Positions 1-12,403 of a DNA stretch of 64,000 nt are shown one piece after another. Origin of the DNA: Castanea sativa (lineage: Eukaryota; Streptophyta; Magnoliopsida; Fagales; Fagaceae); the NCBI RefSeq assembly GCF_040712315.1, contig NC_134013.1:60673001-60737000 (forward strand), read 5' to 3'. The stretch's first letter is position 1, and each line of letters starts with the position of its first letter. A program made the position numbers and the translations under genes. The notes beneath the pieces are model-generated. The model was not told the origin of the DNA, did no database searches, and saw only the letters and a list, made by a program, of their open reading frames with translations.

Positions 1-850
1 CTTCACAAATTAAGTTTTAAGAATAATTTTTGTTTTTTGTCCATTTTGGGTTGCCAAACAAGTTTTTTAATCTAAAAAATAGAAAATTATTTTTAAAAAT
101 ATAAAATAAGGGGAAAAACAATTACCAAACATACCCTAAGAATCTAATATTAATGAATTAAAAAATTTTAAAAAATCACATATACTCAATAATAATCATC
201 ACACAACAAAAATCATCACACGTTTTATTTTATTAAAAATTAGAAAAAAAAATGATCATAAGTAGTATTAAATTTATGTAAGAATTATAATATGTGACTA
301 ATTTCGTTTACTTTAAAAATAATAATTTGACTCATTATTTATATTTTTATGATAAAAATTGTGTTTAATCTTAAATGTATCTATATGTATGCATGTGTTA
401 CATGCTACTTTTTTTTTAATAATTTGACTAATTATTTATATTTTTATAATAAAAATTGTGTTTAATTTTAAATGCATATATGTGTTTTACATGTTGGTTT
501 GAATAATGATTATAAGTCTTTTAACTCCACTAGGTAGCAATTCTGACTAATTTTAACAGAAACATCTAGAATTCAAATTCTTTTTTATCTTTTAACTATT
601 AAATTATTAACAAAAAAAAAGTTAATGAAAAATTAGTATCACTTGATTTATTGTTTGATAAACGCCACTTAGTCATGGGTAAAACTTAGATACACTTCTA
701 TATGTAGGTGTACCTTCAATTTCCAAAATAAATTCAACCATAAAATTGTATTATCAATTAATCACATTCTTGAATTTAATTGCGTTTATTCCTTAGAAGT
801 TAGAACAAATAACATGGTTTCTATTGTTGTGACCAATATTGAGAAATGTT

Positions 851-854
<4 letters not shown>

Positions 855-913
<59 letters not shown>
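855..913. repeat. (AT)n microsatellite
   Basis: Uninterrupted AT dinucleotide repeat of nearly 60 bp. Such tracts are length-variable and are common landing sites for plant mobile DNA. Confidence 0.95.
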
Positions 914-917
<4 letters not shown>

Positions 918-1146
918 GAGGCAAGACTTAAGTACTATTCCTTAGGTTCCACTCTTAAAATTCTGTCACGTGAATTTTATCTCATAGGATAGAAGTGTAT
1001 TTTTTTAATTAAGTAGTTAAACAGCTAGATCTCAAAAGGAAAAGGAGAACTTAAAAAACTGCACTTAAAGTAATGTACCTAAACTTTATCCAAAATAAAA
1101 AGTCCACAACTTGCTTAACTAAATTTTGTCCAAATAATAAATAAAT

Positions 1147-1213
1147 AAAAAGTCCACAACTTTTGCACAACTCACCACGTGGTGAGTTATGGCAAAAATT
1201 GTGGACTTTTTTG
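1147..1213. repeat. Near-perfect palindrome centred on CACGTG
   Basis: The left arm begins aaaagtccacaac and the right arm is its reverse complement with only a few mismatches. The arms are about 33 bp and meet at ctcaccacgtggtgag with no loop. A further partial copy of agtccacaac lies about 55 bp upstream. It may be a tiny foldback MITE; no TSD could be assigned. Confidence 0.75.
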
Positions 1214-1454
1214 TATCCCTAACATTTTCGAATCAATACAACCATGTGATTGAATTGGATTAGGAAACCTAAGCATTTCACCTAATCACCTTATGTCAAT
1301 ATAGTTTATCCCATTTTCTAATATTGTCTTTAGAGTTTCAAAAGTAGCAATAAAATTCTTATATTTGCAAAGTGATCCATATCCTAATAATGATACTAGT
1401 GTATCATGTGATTGTGCACATTTGTAATGATTAAAAGAAAAAAAAAATATCATC

Positions 1455-2194
1455 TGTAAGTGCACAATTGCACCTGGACCCAAAGAAAATTATGGGCTCA
1501 GGCCCAATAAGCCTTAAACAATAAAATTTGTAGAGCGTGAGCTTGAAATCTAGATTAAAGGTACTGAGAACTTGATAACAGGCTTTGGTGTGCAAACACT
1601 TGTAAATAATGAATGATAATTGCCGATGGACCTCCTCGGACGTGAGCCGAGGACTACTGTTCTATTATTTCTCTTTCTTTCTTTAAGATTACAATTCTTA
1701 AATCCCCCCCCTCTAGTTACAGACTGCCCCCTTTAAATACTTCCTTTCCTGACACTTTATCCACGTGTTGCTCAAACCCCCTCCCCCCTAGATATTTCTT
1801 CTCTTAGTGCCTTTGAATAGTGACCAAAAGTTTCAACTCCACTGTTCAGGGGTCACTTCCCCATTAATGCAGCCAGAGAGGTAGGTGCAGAGTCTTTAAT
1901 GTGGAGGTGGCAGCCTTGGCTCATGATACTTTTCTAACATCAGTGTATCTAGAAGGTTCAGGGCTTCTCCCTCTTAACCAACAGTCTTTCCAGAGTTCTG
2001 CCTTGACCTTCGTACTGAATCTACGAGTTTTCTTGGGTCTGTCCGAGGAGAAACTCACCCTCGGATATGTCCTCGGACCCTCGGCGTATGGGCCGATCCG
2101 CAGTTCTAACAAATTCTTAGCCCAAGAACAGATCGGCCCTCTTTGCTAGAGCCCAAGGGCCCAAATGCCCGCTTGAGTCCTTTTACTCCCCACA
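1455..2194. mobile_element. Solo LTR, 740 bp, TSD tcatc
   Basis: Begins TGTAAGTGCACAATT and ends TACTCCCCACA. It is flanked by a perfect 5-bp duplication, tcatc at 1450-1454 and 2195-2199. There is no internal coding region or second LTR, so this is a solo LTR left by LTR-LTR recombination. Its first 120 bp resemble the LTR at 24490-25320, so both belong to one family. Small ORFs inside it are not genes. Confidence 0.9.
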
Positions 2195-2199
2195 TCATC

Positions 2200-3035
2200 T
2201 ATCTTAAAAATGTACCCAAATAATGTAGTTTAGGTAATTTTAAAAAGTACCATGTGACCGCCATGATGGCTCACTTTCTTCTTGTGTCACTGGAATAAAA
2301 GAGAATTTTTTACACTTAATCTAAGCTTAAATATGCTAAATAATTCTATATTCCATATTAGGCTTACGAGAAACTGTTGAAAATATAAGAATATAAAATA
2401 GAATATAAAATGGGACAATTATTTTATTGCTAAATTGGAAAATAGAGTTTACAAACGTTTGAGTGATTTGATTACTATTTTGAAACGGAAGGGAATTAGA
2501 AAATTAGTTGAAAAAAAAAGGGTCAAACTGTAATACCTATTCGCCTATTTGTTAATAACATGACGAATGTTCTAAGATGCAGAATATGCCATGACTTGGT
2601 AATAATAATTTGAACCGATTCGTTAATTTGACCTTAAAAGGCATTTGACATAATCCAAATTTTGGAAGCCGAAACTAAGTAAGAGACAAAAGAAAATTAT
2701 ATGCTTCTTTTCCTTTGAACAAGCAAGAGTATCTTGTTTTTAAGAAGAAACTTCATATGTTCAAAAAACGATTTCACCATTTGGGAAACACCATAAATTT
2801 ATATATAGAGTAATACAGCAAAGACAAGGTCAACAAATGCTCTAACAAATTTATCATCAATTCTTAATCAGCCCATAATGGAAGACTGTTGTACAGCTAT
2901 GACTCTATATACTAAGAATATAAAGACCGTGCATTAAATATTTAGATTGGGGACATGCTCACAAACCATTTTTGTGTATACAAAAGCTGTCACATTACAT
3001 TGCTGTTTGAACCCACAAAAAATTATATAAATATA
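2200..3035. other. Intergenic DNA, nothing recognised
   Basis: AT-rich, no supported ORF, no tandem repeat and no recognisable element boundary. Confidence 0.6.
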
Positions 3036-4260
3036 TTTTTTTGATAAGTAAGAATGATATATAAACGAAAGGCTACTTTGTGCAAGAAAAGCATAGAGCA
3101 AACCAACAAACTACAAGAAGAAAAAAGGAAAACAAGGAAATTACAAAAAAAGAAAACCAAACAACAAAATAATTACGAAAGAGAAAGAAAGCTCAGAAAA
3201 GAAGGGAGAGAATCAGTAGTCGTGAGTCCCCAAGCCTAAGACCAATAAAAAAGAGTTCCACTGAAAGATGCAAGTATCTGATCCTCAGAACTATGTAACT
3301 CCTCAAACGTCCGTCGATTTCGCTCCTCCAAAGACATCATAAAATGCACAACGGAACTAAATTCCAAATTTGAGAGGGATGCTTCCCTAACCAGTTCCAC
3401 CAGCCAAAAAGCATATCTGGAATCAATTTAGGGATGACCCACAAGACTCCAAGAGTTCTAAAAGCAAAACTCCATAACCGATACGCCATCTCACAACCTC
3501 ACAATGTTGACACATAATGCACCAATCCACAAAATTCAAGCCCCTCAATCTTAGATTATCACCCGTTAGGATCTTATTCCAAGCTACACACCAAACAAAG
3601 AAAAAAACACGTCTAGGAACCTTAACTCTCCATATACCTTTCCAAGGAAAGACAATTGAGGGAGAATTCCACAACTTATTAAAATAAGACCGGATGTCAA
3701 AATCCCCATTAGGTCCAACATCCATTGGAGGCGTATTGGCACCCAAGATACGAAGAAAATGCAGCCCTTCATCCATCTCCCAATCATTGAATTCCCGAAC
3801 AAAACGAACATTCCAAATTCTTCTATTCTCCTCCCCTTGCCTTGCCAAAGAAGTTTCAACAGAGGCCTCTTTGTTAATAGCAATACCATACAGCCTCAGG
3901 ATAGCCACCTGAAAAGGATGATCACCATACCACCCATCTTGCCAAAATCTCACTCTATTCCCCAACCCCACAAGAAGCTGAGTATTTTTGCTAAAATCCT
4001 CTCAACCCATACGAATACCTCTACACAGACCACATCCATGGGCTCCCCTACCTAACTTAGAAGTCCATCCCCCCCACTCTTCCCCAAACTTTGAAGCTAT
4101 CACCCTCCTCCACAGCCAATTCTCCTCTTTCCCAAACCACCACAACCATTTTCCCAATAAAGCCTTGTTGAAGGTAGTAAGTTTCCTTATACCTAAACCA
4201 TGAGCACTTGAGCAGGGCAAGTGGCAAATCTATGCCCTTTCACAACTGCATTGAAGGCTT
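3036..4260 (-). mobile_element. 5'-truncated LINE (L1-like) retrotransposon
   Basis: On the minus strand the element ends in ttcttacttatcaaaaaaa (plus-strand 3036-3055), the typical 3' end of plant L1 LINEs. Upstream of it lies the C-terminal part of a LINE ORF2. The 5' edge near 4260 is where protein similarity stops being visible. It lies downstream of the helicase gene and on the same strand. No TSD could be assigned. Confidence 0.8.
3423..4220 (-). pseudogene. LINE ORF2 C-terminal remnant (zf-RVT region)
   Basis: Two broken frames, 4220-4002 and 3971-3423, read along the same strand. The first contains [18 protein letters not shown]. The second contains GLGNRVRFWQDGW and KVPRRVFFFVWCVAWNKIL, followed by a C-x2-C pair (CIMCQHC). 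These match the zinc-binding domain that follows reverse transcriptase in plant L1 elements, where it is thought to contact RNA. The polymerase core and endonuclease are absent, and the frame shifts near 3975. The last part loses the expected His/Cys pattern. Confidence 0.85.
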
Positions 4261-4269
4261 GAATACGCT

Positions 4270-5700
4270 TCCACATCTTGGTGACTTTCAAATCAGACCA
4301 TATCATTCACCCAATCTTAAGCAAAGCTCTTAGTCAACACGTTGTTGAGCAGATTAAAAAATTTGGGAATTTAGATTGATATTGTTGCTTAGCTTCAAAT
4401 CCACTACTACCACCATAAGTACTTTCCCTTCACATTGCAAAAGATTTAGTGCTAGGAAATATCATCAGTCTAAATTAACAAATTTATGTAGTCCTCACTT
4501 AAAATCAGTATGTGTGGTACAGTCAAGAGCGTTTGGTACATAGCATCTGCCCATTTATCTCAAACAATCAACTTCCCAAGCTCAACAACCCACCACATAT
4601 GCTCCTCGTTTTCTCCCCTTGGTCTAGGCACAAGAAAGGATAACAAGAAAAAAAAAATGGAGTACTTTGATCACCCAATGCTAGGTCTGAATTCTTTTAG
4701 ACTACTTACCATTCAGAAAATTTTCAAACAAAAATAGTAACCTACATTCCAACTATATACCACATTACAATGCAGGGGCAGAATTTCAAACAAGAAGACA
4801 ATCCAGCATTTCGTAAACTCTGAAAGTGATACGGAGAGAGAAAATGGGTTCATTTAAAACTACACAAGTAAATAGATTAGTTAGTGGATTCACATAGATA
4901 GATTGGAAACAACCAATCCGCTGGAAGGTCTTATGTCTGTGAAACATAAAACAATGAAGCCAGCTGACAAGCTAAAAAATTCCTGTTGTTAATGTTCTAT
5001 TAGAGATCTTACAATCATCTGAAGTGGCTCATTGTTTGGCATACAAAGCTCTAGAAGGTCAATGGGAAATTTACGTACTAATGCCTATAAATATTAACTT
5101 ACAAGCCCAAACAAAAAGCCTTGACATAGGTTCTACGTGCTCTAGACAACTCACCATGAAATTTGTCTATTAATGCTTTATCACATAACAAATCCATCAA
5201 CCTGGTGTAGACAAATTTATTCAGCATACCTTACTTGCAATTGCAGAAAGGATACACCCCAATTTTGTATCAATGTCCAAATCCAACAGAATTGCTAACT
5301 GCACTGAGCAACTTGAAAAAAGCCCCCCCATTGTGCACTCTATTTGATTCACTATGCATTCGAAACAGTCCCAGAACAGCAAATTTACAAACGGAAGAAT
5401 CTTTCTCATCAAAGTATTTTTTGGCTATACATTGAACTCTACACTGTGTGCCCACAACTGCCCAGCATAATTATTTTAACTCTGATTTTTCCAGACCACG
5501 GGATGTAGAAGTGAAATAAGTTTATCAACCCCAAACATGAAAGTTATCGATGTGTGTAGAAAGTGCTATCAGCATTATCTCTGGCCCCATGCAGATATCC
5601 AGTGAGTTCACTTGTTGTAATAATCATGACTAATGCAGCTACACAGGGAGTTCAGCAGAGCAAAACATCATTTTTCCTTCTTCTAGTAGCAAAATGTCCA
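4270..5700. other. 3' flank of the helicase gene
   Basis: Unique-looking sequence with no supported coding region. The proximal part, about 5600-5766, probably contains the helicase 3' UTR on the minus strand. No clear AATAAA was assigned. Confidence 0.5.
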
Positions 5701-5766
5701 TTTGGGTCATGTAACATGTCCACGGTACCGAATTGAAGCAAAAAATTCTATAAAGCATTTGAGACT

Positions 5767-7879
5767 TCAGCGACCATACTTTCTCTTTTTCTGGCCCTTG
5801 CCAACAGAGAAAGAACCAACTGCATACCGTGAATTAACAAGCTCCCGAGGTACTGCTGCTCCAGAGGATTTTAAAATTTCAATCAGCTCTGGAAACATAT
5901 TCTTGTTTTCCTCATTCAAAAACACAATTGCTGTACCCTCATCTCCCAATCTGGACGCCCTCCCAATCTGATGGATGTACTCTTTAATGGAATTGGGCAT
6001 GTCAAACACTATTACCTGTCTCACACCCAAAAGATCAACACCCCGACCCAAAACTCCAGTGGCCACAACAACGGGAATCTCTCCCACCAAAAATGACCTC
6101 ATGATTTCTCTCCTCTCCTTCATGGACTTCTCCCCATGGATTGATAAAGTTTTCATCCCAGTGGTGACTGTAATTGCATTAGATAGTAGATCTGCCCCAA
6201 GTCTTGAACCCACATACACCAAAACAGGGGGCATAAAATGCTGCTTACTCATTAAAATATCAAAAAGCTTTTGCTTTTTGTGCTTTGATTCAACCCAGAT
6301 AGCCAGCTGCTTCACAGACTTACTTGGCCTATTAGGATTGCCAACAGAGACGACAACAATACCTTTTGCCATAGAGCTAGCCATCTTCTCTACCTCAGGT
6401 GAGATTGTTGCTGAATACATTAAGACCTGCGGTTGTGATAGAGCCCTAAAGATTTGCATTACCTGATCTCGGAAACCCCTTTGGAGCATCGAGTCGACCT
6501 CATCCAGAACAAAAAAGATTACAGCATCTAGTTCAATATCATGCTTGGTTAAAAGATCAATAAGCCTGCCTGGAGTTCCGACAATTAATTCCACTCCTCC
6601 CTCAATGCGATGTCGTTGTCCAGCCATGGGATCACCACCAACAACAAGTGCAGTTTTAAAAGGCAAACCCTTTGCAAGTAACTTAGCATGTTCCTCAACC
6701 TGTATACAGAGCTCTCTAGTTGGTGTTAGAATTATTGCCAATGGCTTTTTCTGGTTTGTGGAGCTCTCAAGGTGAACACTTGCACAACGAGAAACAATTG
6801 GAACTAGAAAGGAAGCAGTTTTCCCCGATCCTGTGTCAGCTGAAACAAGCAGGCTTTTGCCTGTCAAAGCAGCAGGGATTGCTTGCATCTGCACAGGTGT
6901 GGGCATTTCATATCCTGCAGCTTCTATATTTTGCAGAAGCTTCTTAGGAAGATTAGATGAAGAGAATGATATAATGGGTGCTGCAGTTAATTCACCCTTC
7001 ACATGAATTTCAAGTTTCTTTCTGAGAAGTTCAGCCTGATCGATAGGTAAAGATAGAGATCCCGATTTATCATCAGAATCTCTAACATAAAAGCACTCAT
7101 CAGTTGCAGGTAATTTTTTAGCAGGTGGGAGACGAACTGGCTTCTGTGAGTTGGCAACCCTGCATAGTAGAGTGTTTTTACATTCCAAGCTGCATATATC
7201 ATCCTCTGTCTGGTCACATATATACTCACCATAGCGGCCACATATGACACATTTAGGCTCCCCTAGTACAGCTTCTCTCTGGTCCCAACACCTCTCTTTA
7301 ATTTTATCTTCTGCATCATGAATTATAAACAAATTCATAACTCACAACTCACAAGTCTAAAGTGAGAATTCTTTCACGAGCTGCCTATAGACTTAAAAAA
7401 CTCCATACATGCATTAACTAGTTCTTGCAGTATTTCTGTCGCTCTTAAAAAATAAAGAGTAATAGTTTTAAAGTTTAAAAGGCTCTAATCAAAATGGTAT
7501 TAAGTAATAAGGATGCCAGAGTTGACATTCCACCTATAACTATTCAATTTGAAATCATATTAAAGAAATTTCTAAAGTCCTTATCATTAAAAATTTTACT
7601 TACTAAAAAGAAAAGAAAAAATCAAAACAAAACAAGACACGATTAACAGGTTACAACTAAATATATGGCAAAGTAAAAATGCAATTAGACTTGTAAATTG
7701 TGGCAATCAGCCAAGGAAATCATAGGAGTTAAAGCAAAATAAGATTTTCTAAATCTTGTTTATGATTTTAAATTTAATGATTAAGATTAACATAGTTCTA
7801 TGATATTACCATTAGATTCTTCACCATCTGTTGATAATATTGGACTCTTGCATCGAGTATCACAGTTCCCATCTTCCAT
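5767..7879 (-). CDS. RH41: DEAD-box RNA helicase with HIT zinc finger (RH41-like)
   Basis: Two coding exons: 7879-7810 (23 codons plus one base, ending ATG|GTAATA) and 7310-5767 after a 499-bp GT-AG intron (acceptor gatgcag at 7317-7311). The phases join, giving 537 residues. The ATG at 7338 lies in the intron and is not the start. The HIT zinc finger spans about residues 44-75 (CVICGRYGEYIC, then further Cys). The helicase core follows: ADTGSGKT (motif I), PTRELCIQ (Ia), TPGR (Ib), DEVD (II, in place of DEAD), SAT (III), ATGVLGRGVD (V) and HQIGRASRLG (VI). HIT finger plus DEAD core is the architecture of Arabidopsis RH41 and animal DDX59. The family is expected to remodel RNA with ATP; the substrate is not known from the sequence. 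The C-terminus is basic (GQKKRKYGR). No disabling change is seen. It is the only intact host gene in the window. Confidence 0.95.
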
Positions 7880-7945
7880 GGATTGTACTTAATGAAGACC
7901 CCAGTTAACAAAAAAAATTCAGGAACAGGCAGTCTCAGCCAAATC

Positions 7946-8440
7946 CTATAAAAATGCAACAACCCCACACAAACAAAAACAGTTATCAGCACAGCAAGAC
8001 TTGCTTTGACGATTCAAAGCTAAGGTAGAGTTCGTCTACACTAAGATAAACTTATCCACATATGTCTAACAAATGACAAAACCATTTTGTCCTAAAACAA
8101 AAAATGAGAATTAACAATTATAAATAGCCAAAAGGGTGTTCAAAATGTTCAATAGATCATTCAGATTGTATAGAAATACATTAACTCAATCGAATAGTCC
8201 CTAAATTTACTCGAATCCATAGCATAGAATCAGAATAAGAAGTTTACTATACAAATTTGCGATTTAAATGATTGGAATTGTGGGAGGATGCTTTGAACAA
8301 ATGAAAAAGAGGCATACCAATCTAGGAAAACGCTCTCTCTCTCTCGAATTGTCAGTGTCGCCGACGACGATGGTGAATTTGTGATACGCTTTCCAAACTT
8401 TTCACCTTCGGAAGACACTTCTTTTGCTTATGCCAAATGA
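7946..8440 (-). other. Helicase 5' UTR exon and leader intron
   Basis: A likely non-coding first exon (about 8440-8318) ends CTAGATTG|GTATGC. A 372-bp intron ends TTTTTATAG at 7950-7946, and the second exon starts at 7945, 66 nt ahead of the start codon at 7879. The donor is conserved in the duplicate copy near 60430. A short open frame in the first exon has no ATG, so it is treated as UTR. The transcription start is not determined. Confidence 0.6.
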
Positions 8441-9013
8441 ATGAGTAGGCCTCACAATAGGGTCGAGTGGGACCGGATTTGGTTTGACCCAAAACAATCG
8501 AATTGGAAAATTAAGATTTGCTGTAATCGGTATCAGTTTGGAGAAAGTCGATTCCACTGTATTTTTACAACACTTTTTCCAAAAAATTCTAGTTATTAGG
8601 TTGGTACAGATATTTTTTATATATTTAAATTCACTGTTAAAATTACTTTTTTATCCACTAGTACAGCAAGTAACAATCTGCAACATAAGATTTGTTATAA
8701 AAATATTGTGGATATAACATTTTTATATACGAAGATAATTTTGAAAATTAATTATTGCCTTTTTTTTTTTTTTTTTTTTTTCCAAGAACATCCTAATTTA
8801 ATTCACTTATTTTATTCTTAAAACTTGAGAAATGAGGTTAAAACTGCAAATTAACAAAAAAAAAAATCTACCGGTAAAAACTCCTCATAGATACTAGATA
8901 GTAGGTAAATACTAAATATAAAGCTCCTACCCAATGTTTATCATAAAAAATAAATTAAAATGAAAAAAAAATAAAACTAACTAACTATCTATCCCACATT
9001 CTTATAACATATA
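8441..9013 (-). promoter_or_regulatory. Helicase upstream flank, probable promoter
   Basis: Non-coding sequence immediately upstream of the first exon, with a poly-T run at about 8759-8781. It is shared with the duplicate at about 60560-61010, which shows it was part of the duplicated block. It is cut off at 9014 by an LTR element. No TATA box is assigned with confidence. Confidence 0.45.
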
Positions 9014-10516
9014 TGTTAGGAAATTTAGACTCCGATTGATACAATTAACAAGTTTTAAACCTAAGTTGTTAATTAGATTTATTATGCATAAAATTTGTTA
9101 AAACAAACATCAATATTATGTCAAAACTAAGTGCAGCAGAAAAATAAATAAGACAAGATATGATGACCCAAGAAAACCAATGAAACCAACCAGTTTCACA
9201 ATAAAAAAACTTGGGGAAGAAACCTTCCCGAAAAGCAATTCACTATAGTAAAGAGAAATTTCAGATCTAGTATAAAACATTTGTCCCTGGACTCTACAAT
9301 CTCTGTAGATGAACTCACAGTAGAAACCTTCTGCCGCTTCAGAACCTTTGAATTCTTCAATATATGAACGCCACCATTTTGATGCACGGATCCTAGTACG
9401 TGACTAATTCTTTTGCACGAATCCCAGTACGTGAGTCACTCAACAACTTGAGAAAGAAGAATGTTGGCTGCAAAGTTCTTCATTTCATCAACAATGAAGA
9501 TCAAAAAGCACTTGGTTACAAAACTCTAAGGCGCAAAGACGCAATAACTTCTTTTAGAGAGAATAAGGCTTCAGTCATCTTTTGCATATGTTTTCCTTGT
9601 ATTCTCCTATGTGATGGCCTCTAAAATAAGCTTTATATATGTCTAGGGTTGTGAGAAAAGAAACCCTACACAAATACATAAACTTGGGCCGAAAATCAAA
9701 TCTGGAAACCTGAATTCCCGCAACCTCAATAGATACCTCGATCGATCGAGAAGCTGTCGAGCTTCATTAAACCTCGATAGATAGAGGCGTCGAGCAGCTG
9801 TCTGCAGGTGTCCAGCTTTAGTAAACACATTTTCTTCACTTGTTTCTTGGTCCAATTTTCATGGCTTTAATACTAGACTTGAACAACATGTTCTTTGAAG
9901 TATTAAATACATCCTAGATCTATCCAAATACAAGTAAAGTGCGTTTTGTCAAAGGATTAGCCAACTACATAAAATATGTCCTTAACAATCTCCCCCTTTG
10001 GCAATCCGTAACAAAATCACAACAAACAAATGAGCATATGAGAGAAGTCATAAATCACTCAACTCATACTCACTTGATGAATACAATAAAATTTACCATA
10101 ACACAAACTCTTGAAAAACTTTGCAAGAAGAGAGTTCATGGTATAGAAGACTTTGACAACCTGCATTTCTGAAACACTTTAAACAAAACTCACCAAGGCA
10201 TCTTAATGTGAAACAAAAATTAAAAAGATTGCATACAATTAAAGAAACATGTGTATAAAGAGAGAAAAGAAACAACAATATAGAGATAGGTGAAGAAAAC
10301 ATACATCATCACATATACCACTCGATAAGCATCATGTATGTAAGAATGGTCACAAGACCTAAGGTACAAGAACAAGAAGCTAAAAGTAGCTCCTACAACA
10401 ACAAGGAGGTAAACACTCCCCCTACCTAACAAGATGAAACACAACTCCCCCTTACAAGGGCATGTATTTCTCCCCCTAACTTGTAGAATCTTAAAGAAAG
10501 AAACCACAAATTCTCC
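9014..10516 (-). repeat. 3' LTR of the 9014-13928 element
   Basis: Aligns along its length with 12404-13928. It includes TCGAG-rich tracts, stretches with ctccccct, and the shared sequence ending caaattctcca. The plus strand begins tgttaggaaattt. Confidence 0.85.
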
Positions 10517-11132
10517 AATTTCTCCCCCTTTTTGTCACGATTGACAGAGAGTACAGGAAGTTATTAAGCTTCACCCGAGAAACATAAAGATAATTAAGGA
10601 TGATCAAGGGGGCACAAAGAATCCATAAAAATGCATGAATGTAATGAAATAAGATGCAATGGATGACAAGATAAGAGAAACATGCAAAACATGTGAAAAA
10701 TAATGCATGCAGAGAATCTCAATGGATTGAGAGGTGTCGAGTCATCTGTCGAGGAATGTGTCGAGAAAAGCAACGTCGATAGATAGAGCTATCGAGAAGG
10801 CGTCGAGGAACAAAGCAAAGACACGAGAACAGAAGCTCGATTGATCCACCAGGTGTCAAGAAGCTATTGAGAGGACAGAAGTTTTCTCGATTGATCCACC
10901 AGGTGTCGAGAAGATGTCGAGATTGCGATAAGAAAAACCTAAGAAGTTCGACAGACAGCCAGGTATTGAGGAGATGTCGAGGAGGTGTCGAGCCAGCTTT
11001 TAAAAGCAGTTTTTCGAGAAGGGAAAAACACAGATATGAATGCAATCACACGTGCAACTCAACCAATGATCCAATCAACATATTAACCTCTCAAAATCAT
11101 CTCTTAACAACAATTTTAAGCACATGGATCCC

Positions 11133-11169
<37 letters not shown>

Positions 11170-12403
11170 TAAGTCTAACCGATTTTATATTTCAAAAACA
11201 AGTCAAGACAGTTTAGTGAGAATATATCAACAAATGTAAACCTTGAGATGGCCAAATCACATTGTACCTGCTCATGCATCAAAAGTAGCAAAGAATATTG
11301 TGTGTTGTATGTGAAAACATCGCAAGATTGCATAAGTGTCTCTATGTTATGACGATTTGAGATATGAGAAAATCACTTTAACTCACACACAACCATAACT
11401 GTTTAATGGGGACTATCACCTTCGAGGTACATCCTATAACTTCTACATCTCCTAGAAATTACGCTTGCAATCATATTTAAAGCATTTTGTTTTTTTAGCT
11501 TTTATTTTCTTTGCATATTTTCTTGTATTAAGCAAACCATGCATGGGTATATAAAGGAGAGAAAAGAAATACTCAATTATGTTAGGCTTTTTGACATTGC
11601 ACTTTTGCTATGCCGAAGCATACAGATGTCATATCATAATTGGCGGGTAACAGTGGTGAGATGGTTATTTATGCCTTTCTCTTAGGATTTTCTAGTCCTT
11701 CCAGTCAAAAAGAGTGATACGAGTGTTAAGTACAAGAGATCACTTAACCTTACTCATCACAAATAAAGAGCTACAAAGCTCACTTACTTAGTTGTGCATA
11801 GAGATGTTCATCTAAGTTACAATCGATACAAAGTTTAGAAAACTCTGTTTCAATAGCCATTTTAAGGTTCACAAGAACCAATGTACACATACATACACTG
11901 TTTTTGTATTTTTCTGATTTTTCCTTTTTATTTTTATTTTGAAGACAAAACAAAATAAAAAACTAAACAACCAAACAAAAACAGACAAACAATCATGAAT
12001 GCATGAAAGAAAGATGCAAATGCATGAAAGAAAGATGCAAATGCATGAAGGCATGATAGAAAGATGCAGATGCATGAAAGCATGATTTCGAAAGCAGAAA
12101 AAAAAATCAAGCAAAGAAAGTTCTACTTCAGATAGAAAGAATTAAAGCAGAGGACAAACAAAAAAGACAATTAAGTCTTAGGCTCCCTTCTCACCCACAC
12201 AGCACGAGTCTTTGGCCATGAAGATGAAAAAGCACGTGTCCTAGTATGTTTACCAAAGGACATAAGAGAATTAAAATTCTTCAGAAATTGAATTAAAAAA
12301 CTCAAAACTTTTAATAACTCACCAAAAGATTCCATGACAACGGGAGTCAAGGATCACACTCAGGAAATTAATCTAATCAGAGTGTACCCGCCCTGATATC
12401 ACT
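10517..12403 (-). other. Non-coding interior of the 9014-13928 element
   Basis: No coding domain in any frame. It holds repeated gtcgag(a/g)ag motifs (about 10730-11005), an (AC)n run (about 11137-11164) and a short array of aagatgcaaatgcatgaaag-like units (about 12003-12085). The purine tract lies at the left end (plus 10517-10532) and the primer-site remnant at the right end (12387-12401). Confidence 0.7.
12387..12401 (-). promoter_or_regulatory. Degenerate tRNA-Met primer-binding site
   Basis: Minus strand TGATATCAGGGCGGG, two bases inside the 5' LTR. It differs from the canonical TGGTATCAGAGC by two transitions, consistent with age. Confidence 0.65.

Larger units (their letters stand above)
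1..1454. other. AT-rich intergenic DNA, no gene seen
   Basis: No supported gene. The stretch is AT-rich with many homopolymer runs and stops in all frames. It holds an (AT)n microsatellite and a short palindrome, listed separately. Confidence 0.7.

Noticed and set aside
3054..3239. Lys/Glu-rich 61-aa ORF
   Set aside because: It is the antisense of the LINE 3' UTR.
5767..7338. Helicase as a single exon starting at 7338
   Set aside because: The first codons lie in an intron. The exon at 7879-7810 supplies an in-phase start with proper splice sites.
8230..8418. 62-aa frame in the helicase first exon
   Set aside because: It lacks an ATG and runs across the splice donor at 8318 into the intron, so it was treated as UTR.
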